This document shows, piece after piece, positions 21,901-32,980 of a stretch of 64,000 bases of DNA. A program made the position numbers and the translations under genes. The stretch is from Sanderia malayensis (Eukaryota > Cnidaria > Scyphozoa > Semaeostomeae > Pelagiidae). Numbering within the stretch: the first letter of the stretch is position 1; every line of letters starts with the position of its first letter. The stretch covers positions 62,001 through 126,000 of the forward strand of contig RQOL01000509.1 of assembly GCA_013076295.1 (NCBI GenBank), read 5' to 3'. The notes beneath the pieces were generated by a model. The model did no database searches. It saw only the letters and a program-made list of their open reading frames with translations, and was not told where the DNA came from.

Positions 21901-24284
21901 CTCAGTTAATTACCTGATGACAGAACTTCTTTTTTTGTTCCTGTCTCTGGCAAGCCCATTGAAGCTTGCGTCATTGGGCAAATTGACGCAAATTGACTTC
22001 TGGGACTTAGTACGGGATGCCAGACAGTGATTTTTACGACCGAGTTTTAGCGTCGCACTTTCTAGAAGTTAGATTCGATCAGTTGAACTTTATCAATGGC
22101 ACTAATTAAACAGTGGCGTAGCTATAGGGGGGGCAGGGGGGGGGGGGGCAGGGGGCAGCTGCCCCCCCACCAAACGTTTCCAGCTGCTTGTCGGAAAATT
22201 TGTCGGAAAATTTACAATGCAAATTTTACGTTTGTCGGAATTTGTCCGGGTTTCGCTCCTTCGCCGCCAAATCGCAGCTACGCCAGTGTAATTAAAGTAC
22301 CCAAACCTGTCAAGCTCTTTGAAGATGCAGAGGAGGTATTAAGGCCAACATAAACGAAATTTCAATTCCTTTCGATGCTGAACTGGAGCGTTCTATCTCA
22401 TGAAAAAGGTTATCACGTGTACCAAAGTGTATGAAGACCTGTATAATTAATAAAGCTTAAGAAGCTAAAAGACAACAAGAGAACCCAACGGATAAATATG
22501 CCGTGGGTGTGCTCAAAGATGACAAAGTTTGGGGCACTTAGACAAAGGCAGCAATGAACGCTTTGCAAAACAATTTTCCATGTTGTGACGTAATCCATAT
22601 ATTTTTGTTTTCTTTTATAATAATTAATAAACTGTTTTGCTTCTTTAAAATGCTTTTCGTCCATAACAATGGTCATGAAAATATAGTTTATGGCCATAAA
22701 ACGGAGATATGGGGGTAACTAGAGGTAAAATGTGGCACTTACATGAAAACTCGTATACTTCGAACTTTTTGTAATTCGAACAAATTTGGATTCCCCCATA
22801 GAGTTCGAATTAGACAGAGTTGACTGTATACATAATTTCAAAATTCAAAGCAAAGCCAAGTGCCAACAAACAACAAGCAACAGTCTTTCTCTTTTTACCA
22901 CCCATTGTTCCTGTCATAGTTCCGCTTTTCGTGTCAGTCAAAATTGAAAACAATAAGCCAAAACATCACAATAGGCTTTGTCGCAGCAGTTGTTACTGAT
23001 GCTGTACTTCATACTTCAGTAACCAAAGCGTTGATGGCTAAAACGTTATATTTACTACCAGACAAAATCTTTCAACTATACTAGCATCTCTCAAAATTAA
23101 CTAAGTACAAATTGGAACAATACCACACATTGATAAAATCATGAAAAAGCTCTGTTTATCTTATGTATTTTGAATGCCGAAAAACATACGGATAACAATT
23201 AAATATATAAATATATATTAACAATAATAATAATAATAATTGTGAAAACACCGTTCGACAGTGCTCAATACACATATGTGTAGAGCGATATATAGAAGCT
23301 GGTAGGTTATTTTCTTCATTAAATCTGCCTGATGAGTGCATAAGCACGAAACTCAGAGTTGCAGGGAATTATGTGTCTTTTTTATTGAAATCACTCAATT
23401 CTAAATATATATTAAATATATATATGAAAATTGACTAAATCTTAAACTGAATCATCATTAATTCCAAAAAGCTTTAATCAAACTGCAATGAACATGTTCG
23501 TTTCATGTTCTTGAGTCTTTCGACAATATTGTCATTGCGCTGTGTTGCACAGCATACCAAGCCTCCATTGGAATATAAAACCATTACGTCATTTTTGTAG
23601 CATACTAGCCTATGATCTAACACCGACCGTTTTGATGGCGTCTGGTGGATGAACCTCGTTCGCACTCTAGATTATCTTATATCCTATCTCTATGCTTTGA
23701 ACTCACATATATTAAACGAAAATTTGTTTCAAGGTGGATGGATGCTTGTGTCAAACTTTGTCAGTGAAGCAACAAATGGAAGAGCTTGGTCACAGGGTAA
23801 TTCTATCGCAACAGTCAGCAAATACCCAAGCAAAGCGTTTGGCCTATCTGCAAGTGGATTAAAATCATTGCAAGATCTTATTCAATTTGATCAGCTTCGC
23901 TTCTTCTGTCATAAGAACAACCCCGGAAGAACAGTTCACATTGCTACGAAGAACAATGATGCTGGCAAAGCAGTTGTGCGTTATTTTACTGGGTGCACAA
24001 ATGCCTACCCTACAGCGTGCGGATCGTATTCCACAATGGCTGATGATAATTCAATGCTCTCACAAAAATGCAATGATTGGGGATACAATGGTACCTACAA
24101 GGTGAACAAATGGGGACACTCTGGTATCGGTAATACAAGATTGTATGACCATCTTATGGTCGTGGCGTATAAATATCACTGGATTGTACCCTTCACAACT
24201 GGTGGTCGCTGGGAGTGTGATGATTACACACCCAGCGGTACGCAGGTTTCAGCTGGTGATGCATGGAAAATTTTCATTCGCTAG
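18994..24284 (+). CDS. fibrinogen-like secreted protein, gene B
   Basis: Exons 18994-19060, 19223-19395, 20546-20684 and 23734-24284 (phases 1, 0, 1) give 309 aa. The usual start codon of C-E is GTG here (at 18991), so I start one codon later, two residues on, at MLMFQKLHSLLVFAIVCYIN, which is still a good signal peptide. Exon 2 has Cys in SLTCDENTS and QPVCSF and an amphipathic LIKEVQSLKEGVKKCQ, a short coiled coil that may oligomerise the protein. Exon 3 carries SCKEIKADN and VYCDMETDG; one codon is deleted near its start relative to the others. Exon 4 carries GGGWMLVSN, FFCHKN, TACGSY, WECDDY and GDAWKIFIR. Introns 2 (1.15 kb) and 3 (3.05 kb) are enlarged by inserted elements, yet the reading frame is fully intact. 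Confidence 0.82.
19408..20132 (-). repeat. right arm of the inverted repeat, inside intron 2 of gene B
   Basis: Reverse complement of 17910-18643, interrupted by its own MITE at 19741-20052. It begins AATCAAAGGAACCTTGAGGT and ends GGATGCTTCCAACC. It sits between exon 2 and exon 3, so the loop of the inverted repeat contains exons 1 and 2. Confidence 0.8.
19741..20052. mobile_element. CCGTATTTCCTC-type MITE, 5'-truncated, in right arm
   Basis: Starts abruptly at CCCGGGGCGTTTATTAATCT after TA and ends GGAAATACGG followed by TA. The left terminal ~20 bp present in the copy at 24937 are missing. The left arm has the empty site near 17980 (ATAGTATTTCATTTTTG). Confidence 0.75.
20133..20440. other. 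intron 2 remainder of gene B, extra inserted sequence
   Basis: Not present in the equivalent introns of C, D and E. Bounded by near-identical CGAGTCAAAAATAC (about 20137) and CGAGTCAAAATAAC (about 20430). Possibly another small insertion with a target duplication; type not recognised. Confidence 0.4.
21696..22826. mobile_element. Tc1/mariner (pogo-like) non-autonomous element, 1.13 kb
   Basis: Ends CAGTCAACTCTGTCTAATTC and exact inverse, TA on both sides, with subterminal TAATTCGAAC repeats. Nested in the 21009-23693 element. No DDE ORF. Confidence 0.85.
22111..22288. mobile_element. hAT-type MITE (178 bp)
   Basis: Ends CAGTGGCGTAGCTA...AGCTACGCCAGTG, flanked by an exact 8 bp TSD TAATTAAA (22103-22110 and 22289-22296). 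Nested in the pogo-like element, the third level of nesting within one intron. Confidence 0.85.
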
Positions 24285-24936
24285 TTCCTGCTGATCTGGC
24301 TGATGAAAGACTTGACAACATGCAAACTTTATTCTGCTTTATTGTTACATTATTATTATTTTTTTTTTATTGTTACTTAGTTTTTATGCATAGTCTTTAA
24401 AGTTTTATTTTATTCATGCTATTTTGTATCTTTTATATTTGCTGAAGCTGAGATGATGTGGAAAAATTTGCTTCTTTTCCCTGACTTTCTCGGAACATTT
24501 AATTCTGATCATCCGGTCTTCGCTGTTTGAATTCCACCAAAAAATGCGAAACTGGCAATTCTATTCCTCTTAGTCAATTGGGCAAAAAAATTATTATTCA
24601 AGGTAACAATTTCTTGTTTGTTTAAGCCCAAATGTCAAAATCATAGGAGAACTTGTTGTCTATGTTAAAACGGCGCAAGCGTATTAATGACATCAAATCC
24701 ATGCAACGTGTCATGCATGTGGAACTCAAAACGTGGAAAATAGAAAGTATATAATAGCTATTTCCGCTTAACGAATGAAGGAAATAAAAAAAAATGAAAA
24801 AAAATAAAAAGTAAAAACGTCAATCTGTATTTGTTCCTAAATGCTACGTCTTGCCACATGAAACTTTTGAAATTGTGCATTAAAGTAAAAATATTGACGT
24901 TTTCAAATTCATTTTTTTCTGGGGGCAAGATACATA
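24285..24936. other. 3' flank of gene B
   Basis: 3'UTR-like and flanking sequence shared with the downstream flanks of genes D and E (CATGCAACGTGTCATGCATGT, TTGCCACATGAAACTTTTGA). No additional gene. Confidence 0.6.
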
Positions 24937-25269
24937 TCGTATTTCCTCGATTAAACGCCCCGGGCGTTTATCAATCTCGGCACTTTTTGGTAGGGCGCCT
25001 AATCGAGGGGGCCATTATTCGAGGGGGGGGGGCGTTTATTAGAAAGTACAAGATAACAGGCTATGTCATTGGGTTCAGAAAAAGAGAAAATAGTTTAGTT
25101 GTGCCTTGACTTTATCGAGCAACAACGTATAAATTGAAAGTCGCCATGGTTTTGCACCAAGAGGGGGCGTTTAATCGAGGGGGCGTTTATTGCAAAAGTT
25201 GGTAGCATAAAGGGGCGTTTATTCGAGGGGGCTTTAAATCGAGGGGGGCGTTTAATCGAGGAAATACGG
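24937..25269. mobile_element. CCGTATTTCCTC-type MITE (333 bp) with paralogous empty sites
   Basis: Starts TCGTATTTCCTCGATTAAAC and ends GGAAATACGG, flanked by TA. Sister units carry the uninterrupted site at about 29590 (GATACATATAATAG) and about 32976, which fixes the boundaries and the TA target. Confidence 0.9.
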
Positions 25270-25923
25270 TATAATAGTTTGTGAGAAAGCACGTTTGAAT
25301 CAACGAAACTTTTCAACACATCGTAACATATAACAACGCCACTCACATATCAAGACTAATGTATTGAAAAAGTATAAAAAAATGAAATCAAAACTCACGC
25401 ATGCGTCCTTTGAAATTATCTGTTTTGCATTGCGGTGCAATTTTCTCGCTGGTAGGGCTATATAAATGTTCATGAAACGTTACTGTAGCATGTTGTCAAG
25501 CTCTTTATTGTTGCCTGCAACGAATTAAGGGATCCATAGTTCATCCAATATCATAACAGCGGTAACCACGATTTTGGCGTTTTATGACTTGTAGAAGAAG
25601 TTTCTTAATTAGCTTCTGATTTTTGAGACATAAAGTTATCTTATTGCTTTCGGAGCTGAGAATTTTTGAATGGATCCATTGGCGACGACAACGTGGGGGC
25701 TTGGAAGCTTGAGCCCTTTCTGGAGAATGCTCTGTCCCCCTGAAAAGCGTTCTAGGTTGTCCGAACATCAAAAATCTGAGAACTAAACATTTATTACAGC
25801 ATAAATTTTATTGTTTATATATGGTTTTTTCTGTTTGTTCGCAAGCGTTTGTCTTGTTATCTTCAATTATTTGTATCTATATGCATGGCTTAGAGAGAAT
25901 GTGCCTTTGTTCAATTTTCTTAG

Positions 25924-26096
25924 CCCTAATTTTGGATCTTTGGAGACTTTTTAGACTAATTCGTCGTGTTAATCGTGTTCGTCGCATTCGCATTCGTCGC
26001 ACATTGCCTCCTGCTCCCCCTCCGCCATGCGTCGAAAGAAGACGCCGCTCGTGGGATCCTTCACCAAGAAGAGACTGTCCTTCAAAGAAACGCTAG
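25924..26096 (+). pseudogene. stray copy of the arginine-rich exon (unit C)
   Basis: After TTTTCTTAG, an acceptor in phase with the signal exon of the peptide gene, the frame reads LILDLWRLFRLIRRVNRV, then PPAPPPPC, then RRRRSWDP and a final KKR, closely matching the last exon at 13177-13385. No signal-peptide or acidic-pro exon lies upstream within the unit. The frame is also open upstream from an ATG, where MCLCSIFLALILDLW is hydrophobic enough to act as a leader, so a short independent product cannot be excluded. More likely an orphan exon left by duplication. Confidence 0.6.
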
Positions 26097-27548
26097 AGAT
26101 CGAGCCTCGTTATGGACACGAGTGGCGGGAGTGTCAAAAACAAACAAATTAAAAATGTTTGGTTTGCTCCAACGATAGCTCAGCTGTTTCAAAGTTGAGG
26201 GGTTTAACGGCGGGGAAAATTTTACGAGGAGACCACGCCTTTATAACAAATACTTGGTATTTCCATCAACATTCATGTACAGTTCTGTTCAGAATCGAAG
26301 CAACAAAATTATAAAGAAAACTTGTATTTTGGGTGACTATATCACGGAGTTATAGAGTCGTGATATTAAAAATCATGTCAAACAAGCTAAAGACAATGTT
26401 TACGTTGTGCTAATGTCACCGCGTATGATACATAAGCCTGTGTGGAAAGTGTTTCTTTGCTGTCATCAAATTATTTGCTTGCGAGAAATTATAAGTTGCA
26501 TATCCTAAAACGATTTTAAGCCCATAATGAAACAAACATAATGTTTGTTTTAATGACGAGGATAAACTGATTGTTGCGATACACGACCTACGTCAATCGG
26601 AAGCCTATCGGAAGTCTGGAACGAGCGCGGACTGGGTGATTGAGGTTTCATTTTGTTGAAATTATTAAAAGTCAAAATTAAGCACCCTTAAAGAGAATTG
26701 CAATAACATTTGGACAGGTAGGCCAGTGAAAAAATGTTTGGTCGTCGGGAAAATTAATTATCAACAGCAGCGAATAGTACTTACCATGCTACTCTCATAA
26801 TTTTGTTGTAGACTATTTCCACTAAATTTCGACTGACAAATTTCATGGAATGATGTAGCCATTGGTAAGCAAAAAATTTTCAAATTCAATGCTACGCCAA
26901 GGCTACGAAACATTTGAAATTTCACAAACATGGCAAACTGCAATTTCAACTTCTTCAGATATAGGTCCTTGTTTGTTCAGCGACAAAACACAAGCTCTTG
27001 CACCTGAAATCGAATCGAATTCACATGACAATGAAAGTGATTATACTTGTCTCAATTCAGCTGTTACAGAAGATCAAGATATGTACGAAGAGTGAGAAGG
27101 TATATGATCGTATTTAAGACAGTCAGATAGCGTATGATGATCTTAACAACATACCAACATTGAGAAGAAAAGAAAATATTACTTTGTTTGTCAACTTTTA
27201 TCGAGCAGGCATGTCTGGATGATTTTGTATAACGAAGGCTTTTCAAAAGGGAGAATTAACACTGGAAACATTAGCAATGCATGCTCATTTAATAGATTGA
27301 AATTCCACTTACAAAACCTATAGTTTCCAGCCCTATATAAATCGATCATTCATAGTAATTGTGGAGAAACAGCAAATAGAAGCCGTGCAAAGAACAAGAA
27401 AACAAAAGCAGCTAATCATGCATGCATAATATGAGTCTGAATTTATGTCCGGGATTGATCTCTTTGTTGATTGTTGAGCAGAAATAGAGATTGCTGTATG
27501 AAAGGTTCATAGTTTAAAGACAGAGTTTATATTTTCGATTTATTCAGT
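26097..27548. other. conserved non-coding block upstream of gene C
   Basis: About 1.45 kb that is also present at about 47459-48901 upstream of gene E and largely deleted in unit D. Small ORFs (26862-27095 plus; 26761-26949 minus) occur in both copies but overlap on opposite strands and lack recognisable domains. The last ~30 bases before gene C (CGATTTATTCAGTATGAAG) are shared by C, D and E. Confidence 0.5.
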
Positions 27549-29104
27549 ATGAAGATGTTGATGTTTCAGAAGTTACATTCTTTACTGGTGTTGGCAATTG
27601 TTTGTTGCAGCATTCAGAAAGGTATTGCACGGCCAAAAATTTACCTTATAAGAATATCAAGGCTGAGAATCTTTGAATATAAATTTAAGAATGATTTTAT
27701 ACTCAAAATCGAAAGTGGTTGAAAAATCAAGGCTTGACAAAGTATTTTCATAAAATGAGGCGTGGATTACTTTTTAGCAAGTGCAGCAACAATGACAATG
27801 TCTTTAACTTGCGATGAAAACACATCCAAAAAGGTGTCTCCACAACCGGTTTGCTCATTCGGCAACGAAACCATGACAGGCGTTATCGAGCAAATGAAAA
27901 ATCTGATCAAGGAAGTGCAATCGCTAAAAGAAGAAGTAAAGAAATGTCAGGTAACGCTCAAAAATATCAATAACAGAACAATTTTGGAATTCAGCATTTC
28001 ATTTTTATTGTCGGACACAAAGACTATAACAATAACAAAAACTGCCAAAATTTAGTTCTTTTTTGTAGATTCCTTTGGGAAAGAGCGTTAATAACCCGGG
28101 CAAATCATGCAAGCAAATCAAAGCAGACAATTCTGCCGCAAAAAGTGGACGATATTGGGTAAACCTTGATATACCGAGACAGGTCTATTGTGACATGAAA
28201 ACCAACGGAGGTATTTTTACTCTGTATTCCTATTTTGATAAATGAGAAAGGCATCACATTGCTTCGTCAGTGCAACATATCGTTGATAAATCGATAGTGA
28301 TTAGGCCATTTTACCAACATTCTGCAGTGGAGCGTCAGATCGGGCAATAAATAAGCAGTAACATATTCCTTTTTTCAATCTCCTATCCCAATCCAGCCTA
28401 ATCTTAATCGTCTCCGTTTCACACCCAAAATGTCCCATAAAACTACAACACTTTGCAGCCTCCTATCCAATGTGGCCTCGCTTCTATAACAGGAGACAAT
28501 AGCCACCTTCACAATTCTATAACAAGCTTTAAACTCACATATATTAAACAGAAATTTGTTTCAAGGTGGATGGATGCTTGTGTCAAACATTGTCAGTGAA
28601 ACAACAAATGGAAGAGCTTGGTCACAGAGTAATTCTGTCGCCACAGTCAGCAAGTACCCAAGCAAGGCGTTTGGCCTATCTGCAAGTGGACTAAAATCAT
28701 TGCAAGATCTTATTCACTTTGATCAGCTTCGTTTCTTCTGTCACAAGAAAAATCCCGGAAGAACATTCCACATTGCTACGAAGAAGAATGGTACTGGCAA
28801 AGCAGTGGTGCGTTATTTTACTGACCGCACAAACGCCTTCCCTACCGCGTGCGGATCGTATTCCAAAATGGCTGATGATAATTCAATGCTCTCACAAAAA
28901 TGCAATGATTGGGGATACAATTTGAGCAAATGGGGACACTCTGGTTTCGAAAATACAAGATTGTATAACCACGCCGCTTTTGTGGTGGATAGCTATCACT
29001 GGATTGTACCCTTCACAACTGGTGGTCGCTGGGAGTGTGATGATTATACACCCAGAGGTACGCAGGTTTCAGTTGGCGATGCATGGAAAATTTTCATTCG
29101 CTAG
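27549..29104 (+). CDS. fibrinogen-like secreted protein, gene C
   Basis: Exons 27549-27621, 27778-27950, 28069-28210 and 28566-29104 (phases 1, 0, 1) give 308 aa. The signal peptide begins MKMLMFQKLHSLLVLAIVCC. Exon 2 has the two-Cys segment and the coiled-coil-like LIKEVQSLKEEVKKCQ. Exon 3 lacks the KSVN expansion of D and E and has VYCDMKTNG, a Glu-to-Lys change at a position that is Glu in all the others. Exon 4 is 12-15 bases shorter than its sisters, the loss lying in the variable loop after NDWGYN. The rest is intact, including the WECDDY and GDAWKIFIR motifs. Expected to be secreted; binding partner unknown. Confidence 0.85.
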
Positions 29105-30357
29105 TTCCTGCTGATCTGACTGATGAAGGACTTGACAACATGCAAATTTTATTCACCTTTATTATTACATTATATTACGTAGTCTTCATGCATAATCTTA
29201 AAAGTTTTGTTTTACTCATGTTATTTTGTATCTTTTATATTTGCTGAAGCTGAGATGATGTGGAAAAATTTGCTTCTTTTCTCTAACTTTTCTCGGAACA
29301 TGTAATTTTGATCATTCGCTGTTTGAATTTCACAAAGAGAAATGCGAAACTGGCAATTCCTCTCAATTCTCAATTCACTTCAATTCAATTGACTGGCATT
29401 TCCATTTCTCTTAGTCAAATGGGCAAAAAACTATTAGCCAAAGTAACAATTTCTTGTATGTTCAAGCCCAAACGTCACTTGGCATTTTTTCCTAAATGCC
29501 AAGTCTTGCCACATGAAACTTTTGAAATTGCGCATTAAAGTAAAAAGATTAACGTTTTCAATTTCATCTTTTTCTGGGGGAAGGATACATATAATAGTTT
29601 GTGAGAAAGCACGTTTGAATCAATTAAACTTTTTAACACATCGTAAAATATAACAACGCCATTCAGATATCAAGACTAATGTATTGGAAAAGTATAAAAA
29701 AATGAAATCAAAACTCACGCATGCGTCCTTTGAATTTATCTGTTTTGCATTGCGGTTCTATTTTCTCGCTGGTAGGGCTATATCAATGTTCATGAAGCGT
29801 TACTGTAGCATGCTGCCAAGCTCTTCATTGTTACCTGCAACGAATTAAGGGATCCATAGTTCATGCAATATCATAACAGCGGTAACCACGATTTTGGCGT
29901 TTTATGACTTAGTACAAGAAGTTTCTTAATTAGCTTCTGATTTTTGAGACATAAAGTTATCTTATTGCTTTCGGAGCTGAGAATTTTGGGATGGATCCAT
30001 AGGCGGCGACAACGTGGGGGCTTGGGGGCTCAAGCCAACATACCAACATTGAGAAGAAAAGAAAAGATTACTTTGTTTGTCAACTTTTATCGAGCAGGGA
30101 TGTCTGGATGATTTTGTATAACGAAGGCTTTTCTCAAGGGAGAATTAACAGTGGAAACGGTAGCAATGAATGCTCATTTAATAGATTGAAATTCAACTTA
30201 CAAAACCTGTGGATTCCAGCCCTATATAAATCGATCATTCATATAGTAATTGTGGAGAAACAGCAAATAGAAGCCATGCAAAGAACAAGAAAACAAAGCT
30301 AATCATGCATGCATAATATGAGTCTGAATTTATGTCCGGGATTGATCTCTTTGTTGA

Positions 30358-30687
30358 GGGATAATATTCTGCGAGTTGCGAGTTGGTATTTTGGTATAGA
30401 ATTGTAAACTTTTCAGCTCAAAATATGGCCCTTATATCTAATTACATGCAGAGGAAGTTCAAATAGCAAGGGTTGAGCTACTTGAACTTCCGGGGGCTTG
30501 AAAGAGAATATCTTTAATTATAAATGTCTTTAATATCTTTAATTATATATGTCTTTAATATCTTTAATTGTATGTCTTTAATTATATATAATATATAGAA
30601 ACATGTTATAAGATATAGACAACTTGCAACTATCAACTCGCAACTGAAAACTGACAACTCGCAACTCGTGACTATCATATCTCCTCT
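30358..30687. mobile_element. 330 bp insertion with 8 bp TSD
   Basis: Absent from units C and E, which read CTCTTTGTTGATTGTTGAGC. Here TTTGTTGA is duplicated at 30350-30357 and 30688-30695. Subterminal GCGAGTTGCGAGTTGG and CAACTCGCAACTCG are inverted. An 8 bp TSD fits hAT-like insertion, but the extreme ends are not clean TIRs. The core is AT-rich simple repeat. Confidence 0.7.
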
Positions 30688-30770
30688 TTTGTTGATTGTT
30701 GAGCAGAAAGAGTTGCTGTATGAACGGCTCATAGTTTAAAGACAGAGTTTATATTTTCGATTTATTCAGT

Positions 30771-32390
30771 ATGAAGATGTTGATGTTTCAGAAGTTGCAT
30801 TCTTTACTGGTGTTGGCAATTGTTTGTTGCAGCATTCAGAAAGGTATTGCACGGCCAAAAATTTACCTTATAAGAATATCAAGGCTGAGAATCTCTGAAA
30901 TTTAATCTAAGAATGATTTTATGCGCAGAATGGCAAATTCTTTGAAAAATCAAGACTTGGCAAGATATTTTCATAAAATGAGATGTGTATTACTTTTTAG
31001 CGAGTGCAGCAACAATGACAATGTCTTTAACTTGCGATGAAAACACATCCAAAAAGGTGTCTCCACAACCGGTTTGCTCATTCAGCAACGAAACAATAAC
31101 AGGCCTTATCGCCCAAATGAAAAATCTGATCAAGGAAGTGCAATTGCTAAAAGAAGAAGTAAAGAATTGTCAGGTATCGTTCAAAAATACAAATAACAGA
31201 ACAATTTAATAACTCAGCATTTGATTTTTATCGGCGGATACAAAAACTATAACAATAACAAAAACTGTCGATATCTAGTTTTATTTTTTGTAGATTCCTT
31301 TGGGAAAGAGCGTTAATAAGAGCGTTAATAAGAGCGTTAAAAAGAGCGTTAATGAGACCGTGCATGGTTTGCCCGGGGACAAATCATGCAAGCAAATCAA
31401 AGCAGACAATTCTGCCGCAAAAAGTGGACGATTTTGGGTTAACCTTGATAAACCAAGAGAGGTTTATTGTGACATGGAAACCAACGGAGGTATTTTCACT
31501 CTATATTCTTATTTTGATGAAGGAGAGTGGTTTCCTCAGTACAAGATATTGTTGATTATCGATAGCGACAAGGCCATTTTACCAATATTTTGTAGCGGAG
31601 CATCAGATAGGACAACGAATAAACGACATCAAAATATTCTTTTTTTCAATCTCCTATTCCAATTCGGCCTAATCTCAGTCGTCTCCGTTTCACACCCATA
31701 ATGCCTCATAAAACTACCACACTTTGCAGCCTCCTCTCCAATGTGGCCTCGCTTCCATAACAGGAGACAATAGCCACCTTCACAATTCTATAACAAACTT
31801 TGAACTCACATATATTAAACAGAAGTTTGTTTCAAGGTGGATGGATGCTTGTGTCAAACATTGTCAGTGAAACAACAAATGGAAGAGCTTGGTCACAGAG
31901 TAATTCTATTGCGACAGTCAGCAAGTACCCAAGCAAAGCGTTTGGCCTATCTCCAAGTGGACTAAGATCATTGCAAGATCTTATTCACTTTGATCAGCTT
32001 CGCTTCTTCTGTCATAAGAAAAATCCTGGAAGAACAATTGACATTGCTACGAAGAAGAATAGTGCTGGCAAGGCAGTTGTGCGTTATTTTACTGCGCGCA
32101 CAAATGTCTGCCCTACTGCGTGCGGATCGTATTCCAAAATGGCTGATGATAATTCATTGCTCTCGCAAAATTGCATTGATTGGGGATACAATGGTGCCTA
32201 CAAGGTGAATAAATGGGGAAGCTCTAATATGAGAAATGCAAGATTGTATAACCACCCTGCTTACGTTGCGGGTAAATATCACTGGATTGCACCCTTCACA
32301 ACTGGTGGTCGCTGGGAGTGTGATGATTATTATAAAACCAGCAGTAAGCAGGTTTCAGTTGGCGATGCATGGAAAATTTTTATTCGCTAG
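30771..32390 (+). CDS. fibrinogen-like secreted protein, gene D
   Basis: Exons 30771-30843, 31001-31173, 31294-31489 and 31837-32390 (phases 1, 0, 1) give 331 aa. Signal peptide as in C. Exon 2 ends with KNCQ, where the other families' copies have KKCQ. Exon 3 is 54 bases longer than in A and C because a 12-base unit (AGAGCGTTAATA) is repeated, giving KSVNKSVNKSVKKSVNETV before DKSCKQIK. Exon 4 variable loop: WGSSNMRNARLYNHPAYVAG. The final part has WECDDYYKTSSKQVSVGD, two residues longer than in B and C. All splice sites are canonical. Confidence 0.87.
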
Positions 32391-32980
32391 TTCCTGCTGA
32401 TCTGGCTGATGAAAGACTTGACAACATGCAAACTTTACTCAGCTTTATTGTTACATTATATTACGTAGTCTTGATGTATAATTTTCAAAGTTTTAGTTTA
32501 TTCATGTTATTTTGTATCTTTTATATTTGCTGAGATGATGTGGAAGAAGTTGTTTCTTTTCTCTGACTTTTCTCGGAACATTTCATTTTGATCATTCGGT
32601 CTTCGCTGTTTGAATTCCACCAAAGAATGCGAAACTGGCAATTCCATTCCTCTCAGTCAAATGGGCAAACAAATTATTGGTCAAGACAACACTTTTTGCT
32701 TATTCAAGCCCAAATGTCAACATCCCAGGATAATTTTTGATTTTGTCTATGTTAAAACGGCACAACCTTTTAAATGCGTATTCATGACATCATATATCCA
32801 TTCAACGTGTCATGCATGTGGATGTGGAACTCAAAATGTGGAAAATAGAAAGTAAACACCTCAATCTGTAGTATTTGTTCCTAAATGCTAAGTCTTGCCA
32901 CATGAAACTTTTGAAATTGCGCATCAAAGTAAAAAGATTGACGTTTTCAAATTCGTTTTATCTGGGGGCAGGATACATGT

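Larger units (their letters stand above)
21009..23693. mobile_element. TIR element (2.7 kb) in intron 3 of gene B
   Basis: Ends ATAGAGATAGGATATAAGAT at about 21011 and its inverse at the right. GCTTTGAA occurs at 21001-21008 and 23694-23701, consistent with an 8 bp TSD, although the outermost two bases do not pair perfectly. A second internal inverted pair (GGTCGGTGTTAGATCATAGG at about 21349, inverse at about 23600) extends the TIRs. The uninterrupted intron is seen in A, C, D and E. No transposase was recognised. Confidence 0.75.
25270..29590 (+). repeat. tandem segmental duplication unit C
   Basis: Begins ATAATAGTTTGTGAGAAAGC and runs to the next copy of that landmark. It contains the stray arginine-rich exon, a conserved non-coding block and gene C. 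Units D (29591-32980) and E (from 32981, interrupted by a 13.7 kb insertion, to about 50700) repeat the same order; a partial unit resumes at about 50745. Confidence 0.85.
29591..32980 (+). repeat. tandem segmental duplication unit D
   Basis: Same landmarks as unit C, but sequence equivalent to about 25720-27150 is deleted: GGGGGCTCAAGCC at about 30025 joins directly to AACATACCAACATTG. Unit D therefore lacks the arginine-rich exon and carries a private 330 bp insertion at 30358. Confidence 0.8.

Noticed and set aside
22096..22353. Gly/Arg-rich ORF starting MALIKQWRSYRGGRGG
   Set aside because: It is the translation of the G-rich end of the hAT MITE at 22111-22288.
21009..23693. Autonomous transposon with a hidden transposase
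   Set aside because: No ORF above about 90 codons and no DDE motif in either strand once the nested elements are removed.
26761..27095. Conserved small ORFs on both strands (also at 48121-48437)
   Set aside because: They are conserved only because the whole unit was duplicated; opposite-strand overlap, no domain, no splice partner found.
27100..27420. ORF-like segment GFSQGRINSGN..., repeated at 30108-30302 and 48514-48768
   Set aside because: Open in D and E but interrupted in C, no signal peptide or domain; treated as part of the duplicated non-coding block.
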